Below are positions 1 to 6,409 of a stretch of DNA of 9,823 bases, piece after piece; position 1 is the stretch's first letter, and every line of letters starts with the position of its first letter. The DNA comes from Thermoplasmata archaeon (GTDB lineage: Archaea > Thermoplasmatota > Thermoplasmata > Thermoplasmatales > Thermoplasmataceae). A program made the position numbers and the translations under genes. The notes under the pieces are model-generated. The model saw only the letters and a list, made by a program, of their open reading frames with translations, ran no database searches and had not been told where the DNA came from. The stretch lies in NCBI GenBank assembly GCA_021797025.1, contig JAKAAK010000107.1:1-9823 (forward strand), written 5' to 3'.

Positions 1-111
1 GAGCTACGGACCCATAATATGTAGTCAGCTATATTTCTTTGAATGATATAACTTTTGTTGTGTAATGATATTACTAAATAGTATTTTAAAGTTTTAGTTT
101 TTGCAATGCCA

Positions 112-129
112 CATGAGAAAATTCTCATG
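112..129. promoter_or_regulatory. Perfect 8-2-8 palindrome upstream of mtnA
   Basis: The arms CATGAGAA and TTCTCATG are perfect reverse complements separated by two A bases. The element ends only a few bases before the TATA-like element of the isomerase gene. In archaea this position, just upstream of BRE/TATA, is common for activator or repressor operators. The cognate regulator is unknown. Bases 1-111 before it are AT-rich, with no supported gene. Confidence 0.5.
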
Positions 130-132
130 AAA

Positions 133-142
133 AATTTAATAT
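133..142 (+). promoter_or_regulatory. TATA-type promoter of mtnA
   Basis: An AATTTAATAT element is centred about 26 bases before the ATG at 164. There is no Shine-Dalgarno sequence between it and the start, so the mRNA is probably leaderless. This arrangement recurs at several genes in the window. Confidence 0.5.
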
Positions 143-163
143 CTTTTCCAATCATATTCCATA

Positions 164-1180
164 ATGAAAGTCAACATAAATGGAGAATCAAGATCAATTC
201 TCGCCGTGTGGTACGAAGATAATCAGGTTAAGCTTATTGATCAGAGAAAAATACCAGAATCTATAGAGATATATACTGCTAAGAACAGCGATGATATTTA
301 CTATGCAATCAAAAATATGGTTGTTCGGGGTGCACCCGCCATAGGCGTCACGGCTGCATATGGACTTGCCATGGCATTCAGGGATAAGGAAGATATGGAC
401 AAAGCCGTAAAAACAATCTCTTCTTCCAGACCTACAGCATATGATTTATTTAAGGCAATAGATTATATGAAGGCAAATAAATTCGCTGAATCTGCGGCAA
501 GGCGATATGCACTGGAAATTACTGAAAGATCCAGGAAGATAGGTGAATACGGTAATAGCCTCATAAAAGCCGATGATCGAATACTTACACACTGCAATGC
601 AGGAGCACTGGCCGTCGTGGACTGGGGAACAGCGCTGGCACCCATGAGGATTGCCCACGATTCAGGCAAAAAAATATTTGTTTATGTGGATGAAACCAGA
701 CCAAGGCTACAGGGAGCAAAGCTCACTGCATGGGAGCTGCAGCAGGAGGGTATAGACTATTCCATAATAGCAGATAATGCAGCCGGGCATTTCATGAAAA
801 ATAAGGATATTGATCTTGCCATAGTGGGCGCTGATCGGATTGCTGCCAACGGTGATTTTGCAAATAAGATAGGAACATATGAAAAGGCTGTTCTTGCAAA
901 GGTAAATAATATACCGTTTTATGTAGCTGCACCGGGAAGCACATTTGATTTTTCTCTGAAGACCGGAGATGGGATACCCATAGAGGAAAGAGATGAAAAC
1001 GAGGTTCTCATGGTAAACAACTCCAGACTTGGTCCTGTAGAAGGGCATGCAAAAAATCCCGCTTTCGATGTAACGCCCCATGAATATGTTACCGCATTCA
1101 TCACCGAATATGGAATATTCAAGCCAGAGGAACTTAAAAAACTGCACAATCTTATTCAGGATGACCTCTTTATGAGGTAA
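164..1180 (+). CDS. mtnA: S-methyl-5-thioribose-1-phosphate isomerase (MtnA)
   Basis: This cytosolic enzyme converts 5-methylthioribose-1-phosphate to 5-methylthioribulose-1-phosphate in the methionine salvage of methylthioadenosine, which is left over from polyamine synthesis. The 338-residue length is usual for the eIF2B-related MtnA family. Visible family motifs are RGAPAIG (55-61), the HCNAGALA segment with the probable catalytic Cys144, VDETRPRLQGAKLTAWEL (175-192), and GADRIAANGD with the probable catalytic Asp224. ETRPRLQGAKLTAWEL and ANGDFANKIGTY favour MtnA over the paralogous archaeal ribose-1,5-bisphosphate isomerase, though that activity cannot be excluded from sequence. The ATG at 164 is chosen because a TATA box lies at the leaderless distance. 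The last 25 bases overlap the 3' end of trpS on the other strand. A palindrome at 112-129 may regulate it. Confidence 0.92.
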   Translation: MKVNINGESRSILAVWYEDNQVKLIDQRKIPESIEIYTAKNSDDIYYAIKNMVVRGAPAIGVTAAYGLAMAFRDKEDMDKAVKTISSSRPTAYDLFKAIDYMKANKFAESAARRYALEITERSRKIGEYGNSLIKADDRILTHCNAGALAVVDWGTALAPMRIAHDSGKKIFVYVDETRPRLQGAKLTAWELQQEGIDYSIIADNAAGHFMKNKDIDLAIVGADRIAANGDFANKIGTYEKAVLAKVNNIPFYVAAPGSTFDFSLKTGDGIPIEERDENEVLMVNNSRLGPVEGHAKNPAFDVTPHEYVTAFITEYGIFKPEELKKLHNLIQDDLFMR

Positions 1181-2448
1181 TCATCTATCTTTCTAAATGA
1201 TTCATCCTTCTTTTCAGATAAATTTTTTAGGAATTTTGAGATATTTTCCCCAGCCTCTGATTTGCATTGCCCGCACATTCTAACACCCCCTATGCATTCC
1301 TCGTATACCCTGGTGACATATTTATCATCATTGCTGTGGTATTTATACAGTTCAAACACAGGGCATATATCAGGATTCCCACCTAATTTTCTCTGTTCTT
1401 CAACAGTCTGCTTGCCACCGGTTACTGCATGTTTGATTTTCTTGGTTGCATCGGCTGGTGAATCATTCAGGCTTATCAGTGAATCTGGAACGGACGATGA
1501 CATTTTTCCGCCCTTGAGGCCGGTTTCCAGTTTCTGGAATGTTGCTGACGGTTCAACAAATGCGTATTCATTGAATCCTCCCTCCAGATTTGCAAGTATC
1601 ATATCTATTTTTATTCTCTCTTCTTCCTTTGAATTTTTAATATATATAGCTCGGTATTCATAGTTGGGAGTGCATTCATAGCTGCTGGCCGAAAGTTCTT
1701 CCATGGCATTATCAATATATTTTTCAGGACTCTCGGTGCCCTTAATAAACACGGATATTTTTCCATGGTCTGACTTTACACTGTAAATTCTGAGCCTTTT
1801 CGCCAGGTCACGCATCAGCCTGATATGAGGGTCCTGGTCAACGCCCACCGGTACCACAGTCGGTCTTGGTCCTCCCAGATGCCTCATCTGTGTGTGAAGT
1901 ACATCGGCAGCCTGTATTATGGGGGAATTAACATGTAGCATGGACGACGAGTCATTAAGGCCATATATGGCTTTGAGTTCATTCATATTTGTCCCATTTG
2001 AAAGTATAAATGCCAGGCTCTGTGTATCAAAATTTTCTGACTGGAAATAAATTTTGCACGGTTTTAATCCCATGGAAATGTAGTTAACTATATATTCATT
2101 TATAGCTATTTCACGGGCTCTTTCAAAGCTTATACCTCTGGTTGCATATGATTCAAGATCAGCAACAGCGATATACACCTCTGCCCCAAGGGATTGAAAA
2201 TATATAATCTGGTCTATTGTTAGTTTATTCCCTAAATGCATATGGCCAGAAGGCATTAAACCTGTCATGGCATTGAACTTCATCTTATTTTTTATAGCAT
2301 ATTCCAGATAATCAAGACCGCGCTGTCCGAATATAAGTTTTCTCCTGAACATAAAATAGTCAAAATAATCATCCGGTTTTTCTATTCCGAACTCTTTTAT
2401 TAACTTCTCATAATCGAAATACTGGGATGAACTCCAAGGATTTATCAT
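1156..2448 (-). CDS. trpS: Tryptophanyl-tRNA synthetase, archaeal type, with CX22CX6CX2C motif
   Basis: This class I synthetase attaches tryptophan to tRNA-Trp. The 430-residue protein starts MINPWSSS, as archaeal TrpRS proteins often do. It has the HIGH-like ATP site SGHMHLG (67-73), the VGVDQDPH segment (201-208) in the Rossmann core, and KMSSS (315-319), the usual TrpRS form of the KMSKS loop. The C-terminal anticodon-binding domain holds Cys362, Cys385, Cys392 and Cys395, a spacing of exactly C-x22-C-x6-C-x2-C. This is the spacing reported for the [4Fe-4S] site of Thermotoga maritima TrpRS. Whether a cluster binds here is inferred. A TATA-like element 22-29 bases before the ATG suggests a leaderless message. 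The gene is convergent with mtnA and overlaps its end by 25 bases. The 5S rRNA gene lies directly upstream on the same strand. Confidence 0.95.
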   Translation of the reverse strand: MINPWSSSQYFDYEKLIKEFGIEKPDDYFDYFMFRRKLIFGQRGLDYLEYAIKNKMKFNAMTGLMPSGHMHLGNKLTIDQIIYFQSLGAEVYIAVADLESYATRGISFERAREIAINEYIVNYISMGLKPCKIYFQSENFDTQSLAFILSNGTNMNELKAIYGLNDSSSMLHVNSPIIQAADVLHTQMRHLGGPRPTVVPVGVDQDPHIRLMRDLAKRLRIYSVKSDHGKISVFIKGTESPEKYIDNAMEELSASSYECTPNYEYRAIYIKNSKEEERIKIDMILANLEGGFNEYAFVEPSATFQKLETGLKGGKMSSSVPDSLISLNDSPADATKKIKHAVTGGKQTVEEQRKLGGNPDICPVFELYKYHSNDDKYVTRVYEECIGGVRMCGQCKSEAGENISKFLKNLSEKKDESFRKIDDYLIKRSS

Positions 2449-2469
2449 AAACCTTCATGAAAAACCTGT

Positions 2470-2477
2470 TAATTAAA
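2470..2477 (-). promoter_or_regulatory. TATA-like promoter of trpS
   Basis: On the minus strand the sequence TTTAATTA lies 22-29 bases before the trpS ATG at 2448. It sits between that ATG and the end of the upstream 5S rRNA, which suggests trpS has its own start site and does not depend on 5S read-through. Confidence 0.4.
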
Positions 2478-2505
2478 CTTGTTTTAGATAAACGAAAAGA
2501 ACAGT

Positions 2506-2510
2506 AAAAA
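2506..2510 (-). terminator. T-tract terminator of 5S rRNA
   Basis: Five T residues (minus strand) immediately follow the closing helix of the 5S rRNA. Short T tracts are sufficient for archaeal RNA polymerase termination. Confidence 0.45.
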
Positions 2511-2629
2511 ACGACAGCGAAACATAGTTCCCGTCCCCTCGCGGAAGATAGTACAGTATGTAACACATCGGACTTAACCGTCGGGTTCGGAATGAGACCT
2601 GGTATTTCCCCGATGTTATGACCGTCGTC
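2511..2629 (-). rRNA. rrf: 5S ribosomal RNA
   Basis: On the minus strand the sequence contains the universal 5S core CCGAACCCGACGGTTAAG (loop B/helix III region), followed by the GCGAGGGGACGGGAA loop E/helix IV region. The ends pair as helix I: ACGACGG at the 5' end with CTGTCGT at the 3' end, including one G-U pair. The length of about 119 bases is normal. The exact 5' end could shift by one or two bases. No 16S or 23S sequence is adjacent in the window, and unlinked rRNA genes are typical of Thermoplasmatales. A TATA box lies at the expected distance upstream and a T tract follows, so it appears to be an independent transcription unit, divergent from the MFS transporter gene. Confidence 0.93.
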
Positions 2630-2650
2630 AAATCTTAATTGCTAACAATT

Positions 2651-2658
2651 ATATAAAT
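2651..2658 (-). promoter_or_regulatory. TATA box of 5S rRNA
   Basis: ATTTATAT on the minus strand lies 22-29 bases upstream of the 5S rRNA 5' end, with an A-rich stretch before it. This spacing matches archaeal TBP/TFB promoters. Confidence 0.6.
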
Positions 2659-2683
2659 ATTTTTAACATGGTGACACTTTATA

Positions 2684-2701
2684 TTACTTATTTATAAGTA
2701 A
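2684..2701. promoter_or_regulatory. Perfect 8-2-8 palindrome between 5S rRNA and MFS gene
   Basis: The arms TTACTTAT and ATAAGTAA are perfect reverse complements with a TT spacer. The element ends about ten bases before the TATA box of the transporter gene. The geometry is the same as the palindrome before mtnA but the sequence differs. It is AT-rich, so chance is a real alternative. Confidence 0.35.
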
Positions 2702-2711
2702 GTACTAATAA

Positions 2712-2719
2712 TTTATATA
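2712..2719 (+). promoter_or_regulatory. TATA box of MFS transporter gene
   Basis: TTTATATA lies 23-30 bases before the ATG at 2742. There is no Shine-Dalgarno sequence before that ATG, and a nearer upstream ATG runs into a stop after two codons. The mRNA is therefore probably leaderless. Confidence 0.5.
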
Positions 2720-2741
2720 CAAAAATGTAATTATGGCTTAG

Positions 2742-4070
2742 ATGAACAGCTATAAGACTATTTCAGATGCACCTTCCTCACCATTTCTCAGAAAGATTAC
2801 TGTGCTATCCTCCATGGGTGTAATGATGGATGGATATACACTTACAGTATTTTCATATGCATTGCTATACCTGATAAATGTAATGTCCCTGAAAAGTTAT
2901 GAAATTTCCATAATGGGAATCTCATCAATTGGCGGTGTTCTCATCGGAAGCATGATTTCCGGTTATATTGCGGATATTTACGGTAGGAGGTTTATTTACA
3001 TTTATGACCTATTTCTTGTGTCTATATTCATCTTTCTTACAGGATTTGCAACAAATTACATAAATTTCTCCATACTTGAACTGATAGTCGGTTTCGGCAT
3101 AGGAGCTGATTACCCCGTCAGTTCCTCCATCCAGGCTGAATTTTCTCCAACAAAGACCCGTGGGAAGTTTATGTTTTTCAATATTTTCTCTTTCTCCATT
3201 GGCTCGCTCATATTCCTTGGAATTGCAGTTCCACTTGTTCTGTTCACAGGTGTAAATGCATGGCGTTATATGTACATGGCCGGTGCAATATTTCCAATAC
3301 TTGTACTATATTCTAGGAAAAAAATTCCAGAAAGCCCTTACTGGGTGCAGCACAAATATGGCAATGTCGCAGGTAATACTGCCAGAGAAAACTTTGAAAA
3401 ATCCACAGGATACAGTATAGCATCATTACCGGACATAAGTCCAGGGAAAACACGTTTAAGGGATATATTCAAGGGAAAGTATGGAAAGTATATAATATTT
3501 ATTTCCATGGCATGGTTTTCATATGATATTGTAAGTTATGGTATATGGACATATTCTCCTTTAATATTTTCAACAGAAATTACTTCATACTACGCAGACC
3601 TTTATATTGTATTCACAGGAATGGCCGAATCCATACCAGTTGTAATTGGCTTTCTAATTGCAATATATTATGTTGACCGTATAGGAAGGCGGCTTCTCCT
3701 GGTTATTGGCTTTCTGGGTTCTTTTCTCGTCCTTATTATATTCTTTTTTGTAAACGAGTATGCAGTTGTAGGTCTGTTGATGACTTTCAGTGCATTTGGT
3801 TTTGTCCACTTTTTCCATAATGTTGGTCCGAGTCCTATTACATATACATATCCAGTTGAAATATTTCCAACAAGGATCAGGGGAACTGCAATGGGTTTTG
3901 CCACCTCTGTTTCAAGATTGGGATCAATACTTGCAGTATTTTCATTCCCAATAATTGATTCGCTCTATGGTTTAAAGACTATAATTATTTACTTTGCAGT
4001 ATTTGAACTGATAGGATTGGCCTTAACATTGAAATACGCACCTGAAACCAAGAATAAAGCTTTGACATGA
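2742..4070 (+). CDS. MFS transporter, sugar/metabolite:H+ symporter-like
   Basis: This is a 442-residue integral membrane permease of the major facilitator superfamily with about 12 predicted helices in two halves. Family signatures are visible: Asp30 in helix 1 within DGYTLTVFS, the loop 2-3 motif GYIADIYGRR (74-83), GADYPVSS in helix 4 (121-128), PESPYW after helix 6 (196-201), the second-half repeat DRIGRR (312-317), YPVEIFPTRIRG (370-381) and PETK near the C terminus (434-437). The set resembles sugar porters and the related aromatic-acid/phosphate metabolite:H+ symporters. GADYP and DGY lean toward the latter, but the substrate cannot be read from sequence. In an acidophile the inward proton gradient would make proton symport favourable (inference). 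It is a single-gene unit, divergent from 5S rRNA and convergent with the deoxyhypusine synthase gene. Confidence 0.85.
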   Translation: MNSYKTISDAPSSPFLRKITVLSSMGVMMDGYTLTVFSYALLYLINVMSLKSYEISIMGISSIGGVLIGSMISGYIADIYGRRFIYIYDLFLVSIFIFLTGFATNYINFSILELIVGFGIGADYPVSSSIQAEFSPTKTRGKFMFFNIFSFSIGSLIFLGIAVPLVLFTGVNAWRYMYMAGAIFPILVLYSRKKIPESPYWVQHKYGNVAGNTARENFEKSTGYSIASLPDISPGKTRLRDIFKGKYGKYIIFISMAWFSYDIVSYGIWTYSPLIFSTEITSYYADLYIVFTGMAESIPVVIGFLIAIYYVDRIGRRLLLVIGFLGSFLVLIIFFFVNEYAVVGLLMTFSAFGFVHFFHNVGPSPITYTYPVEIFPTRIRGTAMGFATSVSRLGSILAVFSFPIIDSLYGLKTIIIYFAVFELIGLALTLKYAPETKNKALT

Positions 4071-4126
4071 GGGAATTAATGAAATTCAATGTTATAAATC
4101 AAAAATCATCTTAAAAATGTTTAAAA

Positions 4127-4132
4127 TTTTTT
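4127..4132 (+). terminator. T-tract, probable terminator of MFS gene
   Basis: A run of six T lies 57 bases past the transporter stop codon, in an AT-rich 70-base gap between convergent genes. A runs on the same strand (4101-4105, 4113-4117) could serve the opposite gene. There is no strong hairpin. Confidence 0.35.
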
Positions 4133-4140
4133 AATAATAA

Positions 4141-5079
4141 TTACAGGAAGGGTCCCACAAGAAGTGGTAGTAGTGCAGTCACATCACCATAAATATTAAC
4201 AAATTTTGCATCCTTTCTGACCTTCTTCCATGTTATGGCTTCTTCCAGTTTTGCACCGGACAGGGAACCATCGTATTCCTGTGCAGTGGTGACATATACT
4301 GCCTCATTCAACCCGTCACGGAACTGATTCCACCATATGGTATGGTGTTTTGATATTCCGCCGCCGATCATTAAGGCCCCTGTTTTTTTTGCATCAAATA
4401 CTATATCCGATAATCTATGCTCATCCTCAAGAATATTTATACGGAAATCATGGTGCATTTCATAAAATGACCAGAGCTGGGAACCGAATGAACCATCGGT
4501 AATTCCAGGTACAAATATAGGTATATTGTTTTTAGCAGCGTTATAAAGAATTGAATTTTCATTGTTAAGTTTCAATCCCACCTCACGAATTAAATCTACA
4601 GGTGCCCATTCCATTTTCTTATTGTAAAGTTCCTCTATCATTGGCATGAGCCTGTCTTCAATTATAACTCCATAACTTTCATCGGGCACAAAGACGTTGC
4701 CAAGCCTGTTAATATTCATATCCTTTAATTTTTCATCACCGAAATTGAATGTTCCAGCATAATAATCCGTATATGTCCTTGCTATATCATGGTCAAGTGT
4801 GCCGTTGGTTGTAATAATGACATCAATCAGTTTATTCTTTACAAGCTGATTTATTATACCTCTTGTTCCAGTAGATATAATATCTGCAGGAAATGAAAGG
4901 AATGTCGTCTCATCAGAATTGAACTCCTCCCTTAGTATCTGATATCCTTCATAAATTTTTTTTGATGTAAAACCCCCGCTGGTACCGAACATTTCTATTA
5001 GATTTGTAAGGGTGGTATCCTTTCCAACCCTCATATCTTTAACAGGGTTTTTTAATAAATCTTCTCTTTTGACTTCCAT
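4141..5079 (-). CDS. dys: Deoxyhypusine synthase
   Basis: This NAD-dependent enzyme transfers the 4-aminobutyl group of spermidine to a lysine of archaeal aIF5A, the first step of hypusine formation. The 312-residue protein has the family landmarks: TSGGF (33-37), FPADIISTGTRG (63-74), TNGTLDHDI (91-99), PGITDGSFGS (191-200), GGGISKHH (239-246) with the equivalents of human Lys287/His288 at Lys244/His245, TAQEYDGS (265-272), and TWKKV with Trp284 and the probable imine-forming Lys286. The residue before this lysine is Lys instead of the Gly of the common WGK motif. The C terminus YGDVTALLPLLV also fits. The ATG at 5079 is used, and a TATA-like AT-rich stretch lies just upstream. The gene is divergent from the DUF5680 gene and convergent with the MFS gene. 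Confidence 0.94.
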   Translation of the reverse strand: MEVKREDLLKNPVKDMRVGKDTTLTNLIEMFGTSGGFTSKKIYEGYQILREEFNSDETTFLSFPADIISTGTRGIINQLVKNKLIDVIITTNGTLDHDIARTYTDYYAGTFNFGDEKLKDMNINRLGNVFVPDESYGVIIEDRLMPMIEELYNKKMEWAPVDLIREVGLKLNNENSILYNAAKNNIPIFVPGITDGSFGSQLWSFYEMHHDFRINILEDEHRLSDIVFDAKKTGALMIGGGISKHHTIWWNQFRDGLNEAVYVTTAQEYDGSLSGAKLEEAITWKKVRKDAKFVNIYGDVTALLPLLVGPFL

Positions 5080-5095
5080 GCAACATAATATTATT

Positions 5096-5103
5096 TTTAT
5101 AAT
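5096..5103 (-). promoter_or_regulatory. TATA-like element of deoxyhypusine synthase
   Basis: ATTATAAA on the minus strand lies 17-24 bases before the ATG at 5079. The spacing is slightly short for a leaderless message, so the true TATA position or start site could differ by several bases. Confidence 0.35.
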
Positions 5104-5125
5104 TCAATGTATCGGTTAATTGGGA

Positions 5126-5132
5126 TTTTATA
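5126..5132 (+). promoter_or_regulatory. TATA-like element of DUF5680 gene
   Basis: TTTTATA lies 22-28 bases before a TTG codon at 5154 and 43-49 bases before the first in-frame ATG at 5175. The spacing favours the TTG as a leaderless start. Confidence 0.4.
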
Positions 5133-5153
5133 GTGACTGCAAAAAGTTGAAAT

Positions 5154-5630
5154 TTGATACCTGTATACGCGCCTATGGATACCGGCACATTAATAGATTT
5201 TATAGTCAGGGCAAAAAAACAGTCCTATGCATCCAGTAGCGGAACCATGGAACCGCGTATTTCAGGATCAAAGGAATTTATAATCAGAGAGGGTGCAATG
5301 GAATACAGGGACAATTATTTCGGAGTACTTTCTTTCAATGGAATTGAAACGGTTTACCGTAACGGTGCTCCTGTATGGGGAATGGTATACTCTGGCGCTG
5401 TTATAGAAGATACACTGGATACTAATGGGATTTATAAATTTTTAAAAAAGTGCCTTTATCTGGTATCGGAAGAGGCTCCTTTCAGGGGACCGAAATCTTA
5501 TGCCGAGGGTAATTATCTTTATAACAATGATTTTACTGGCGATATTTCTTACTTTATTGGGTATGAGAAAATAGATGAAGGCGAAAATACGCTTTATGAA
5601 TTACATTACTCGGGCGGGGATATATTATAA
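5154..5630 (+). CDS. DUF5680 domain protein of unknown function
   Basis: The 158-residue soluble protein reads as a single DUF5680-type domain. Visible features are an N-terminal LIDFIVRAKKQSYAS helix (13-27), the EYRDNYFG segment (50-57), FNGIETVYRNGAPVWGMVYSG (61-81), EEAPFRGPKSYAEGNYLY (106-123) and a closing LHYSGG (150-155). I recall this pattern mostly from bacterial proteins, often fused to or near HTH regulators; here it stands alone. No catalytic residues can be assigned. The start is uncertain. TTG at 5154 sits at the leaderless distance from a TATA element, while ATG at 5175 would give the protein a more usual MDTGTLIDF N terminus (151 residues). There is no Shine-Dalgarno sequence before either. 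The gene is divergent from deoxyhypusine synthase with a 74-base shared promoter region, and convergent with tRNA-His. Confidence 0.72.
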   Translation: MIPVYAPMDTGTLIDFIVRAKKQSYASSSGTMEPRISGSKEFIIREGAMEYRDNYFGVLSFNGIETVYRNGAPVWGMVYSGAVIEDTLDTNGIYKFLKKCLYLVSEEAPFRGPKSYAEGNYLYNNDFTGDISYFIGYEKIDEGENTLYELHYSGGDIL

Positions 5631-5680
5631 TCCAATTATATAAAAATCATAATAAATAAGACACAATAATCATAATAAAG

Positions 5681-5753
5681 GGCCGGGACCGGGAATCGAA
5701 CCCGGGTCCGGGGATCCACAGTCCCCAAGGATGTCCATTACCCCACCCCGGCC
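5681..5753 (-). tRNA. tRNA-His (GTG anticodon)
   Basis: On the minus strand the 73-base gene folds as a cloverleaf: acceptor GCCGGGG pairs with TCCCGGC, the anticodon stem GGGGA/TCCCC encloses loop CTGTGGA with anticodon GTG (complement of 5717-5719), and the T arm contains GGGTTCGATTCCC. An extra 5' G is encoded and faces the discriminator C, the G-1:C73 pair that is the main identity element for histidyl-tRNA synthetase. No intron is present and CCA is not encoded. It lies downstream of the METTL5-like gene on the same strand but has its own TATA-like sequences. Confidence 0.95.
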
Positions 5754-5770
5754 ATAAAGGTTAGTGGATA

Positions 5771-5790
5771 TTATAAATACGTATAATATT
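5771..5790 (-). promoter_or_regulatory. Promoter region of tRNA-His
   Basis: Two TATA-like stretches on the minus strand (AATATTATAC at 5781-5790 and ATTTATAA at 5771-5778) lie 18-37 bases before the mature tRNA 5' end. The farther one gives the more usual spacing, with a short 5' leader for RNase P to remove. Confidence 0.45.
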
Positions 5791-5794
5791 TTTT

Positions 5795-6409
5795 TTAATT
5801 TTTTATTCCATATATTAGAATAGATTCTATATCCCTGTATCTGTATTTATGATGTGGATAAATCATGGGAACTCTGATAAATATCCTTGTTTTTCTTACT
5901 ATATTCAAATATCTGGAGTAAAATTCATTGATGAATTCATAGCTTGCCATATTATGTATACTGTAAATATTTGTGCCTATTTCAATCGCCTTTTTTATGA
6001 ATGGCAAATCATCGTGTTTAATTATTGAACCGAATGGGGGATTCATTACTACTGTATCGTAACTGCCTGTTACCTCGGCAACACCGGTTTTAATAAAATT
6101 GCAATTACACCGGAATTTATAACAGTTACTTTCAGCCAGGTCAATCATCTTTTCATCTACGTCAATACCTGTACACCTTGCGCCGAGATACCATGCACCA
6201 ATGGCAAACATACCGTTGCCTGTTCCAAGGTCTATAACACTCTTATCATATATATTCCCGTCTAGATATGCACCAATTAATAATGTAGAGGCTGTACCCG
6301 CATCGGTAGGGTACTGCTCCAGATCCATATTATATGATTCCGGTCTGTTGAGCTTTGACAAAAATAGTTCAAGTGATTTTTTATTTATTTTATCTTTGTG
6401 TGGTTCCAA
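5795..6409 (-). CDS. METTL5-like N6-adenine RNA methyltransferase
   Basis: This is a class I SAM-dependent methyltransferase of 204 residues, close to the size of eukaryotic METTL5 (about 209). Motifs, numbered from the chosen start, are the family-typical DLEQYPTDAG (29-38), the SAM-binding loop DLGTGNGMF (60-68), GIDVD with a ribose-binding acidic residue (81-85), and the catalytic NPPFGS (123-128) of N6-adenine methyltransferases. METTL5 modifies one adenine of small-subunit rRNA, and an equivalent 16S rRNA target is inferred here. A longer reading to an ATG at 6475 exists, but it would add an atypical Trp-rich N terminus and overlap the upstream gene by 86 bases. The TTG at 6409 is preceded by GGAG with a 7-base spacer and gives the normal N terminus, so it is preferred. 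It overlaps the upstream 100-residue gene by 20 bases, implying coupled translation. Confidence 0.85.
   Translation of the reverse strand: MEPHKDKINKKSLELFLSKLNRPESYNMDLEQYPTDAGTASTLLIGAYLDGNIYDKSVIDLGTGNGMFAIGAWYLGARCTGIDVDEKMIDLAESNCYKFRCNCNFIKTGVAEVTGSYDTVVMNPPFGSIIKHDDLPFIKKAIEIGTNIYSIHNMASYEFINEFYSRYLNIVRKTRIFIRVPMIYPHHKYRYRDIESILIYGIKN

Noticed and set aside
1..111. Possible tail of an upstream gene at the left edge
   Set aside because: Two plus frames stay open for only 7 or 14 codons and neither residue string identifies a protein. Too little to support a call.
446..1149. Minus-strand open frames inside mtnA
   Set aside because: They are antisense to a strongly supported gene, are Cys/Ser-rich shadow translations with no family signature, and lack promoters or Shine-Dalgarno sequences.
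1262..1663. Plus-strand open frame inside trpS
   Set aside because: It lies opposite the C-terminal part of trpS. Its translation is low-complexity Ser/Pro-rich and explained by the sense gene.
2500..2640. A structured RNA or riboswitch upstream of trpS
   Set aside because: The conserved core and closing helix identify this block as 5S rRNA; no separate leader structure is left to explain.
5086..5095. ATAATATTAT palindrome between deoxyhypusine synthase and the DUF5680 gene
   Set aside because: It is pure A/T, short, and expected by chance in an AT-rich promoter gap.
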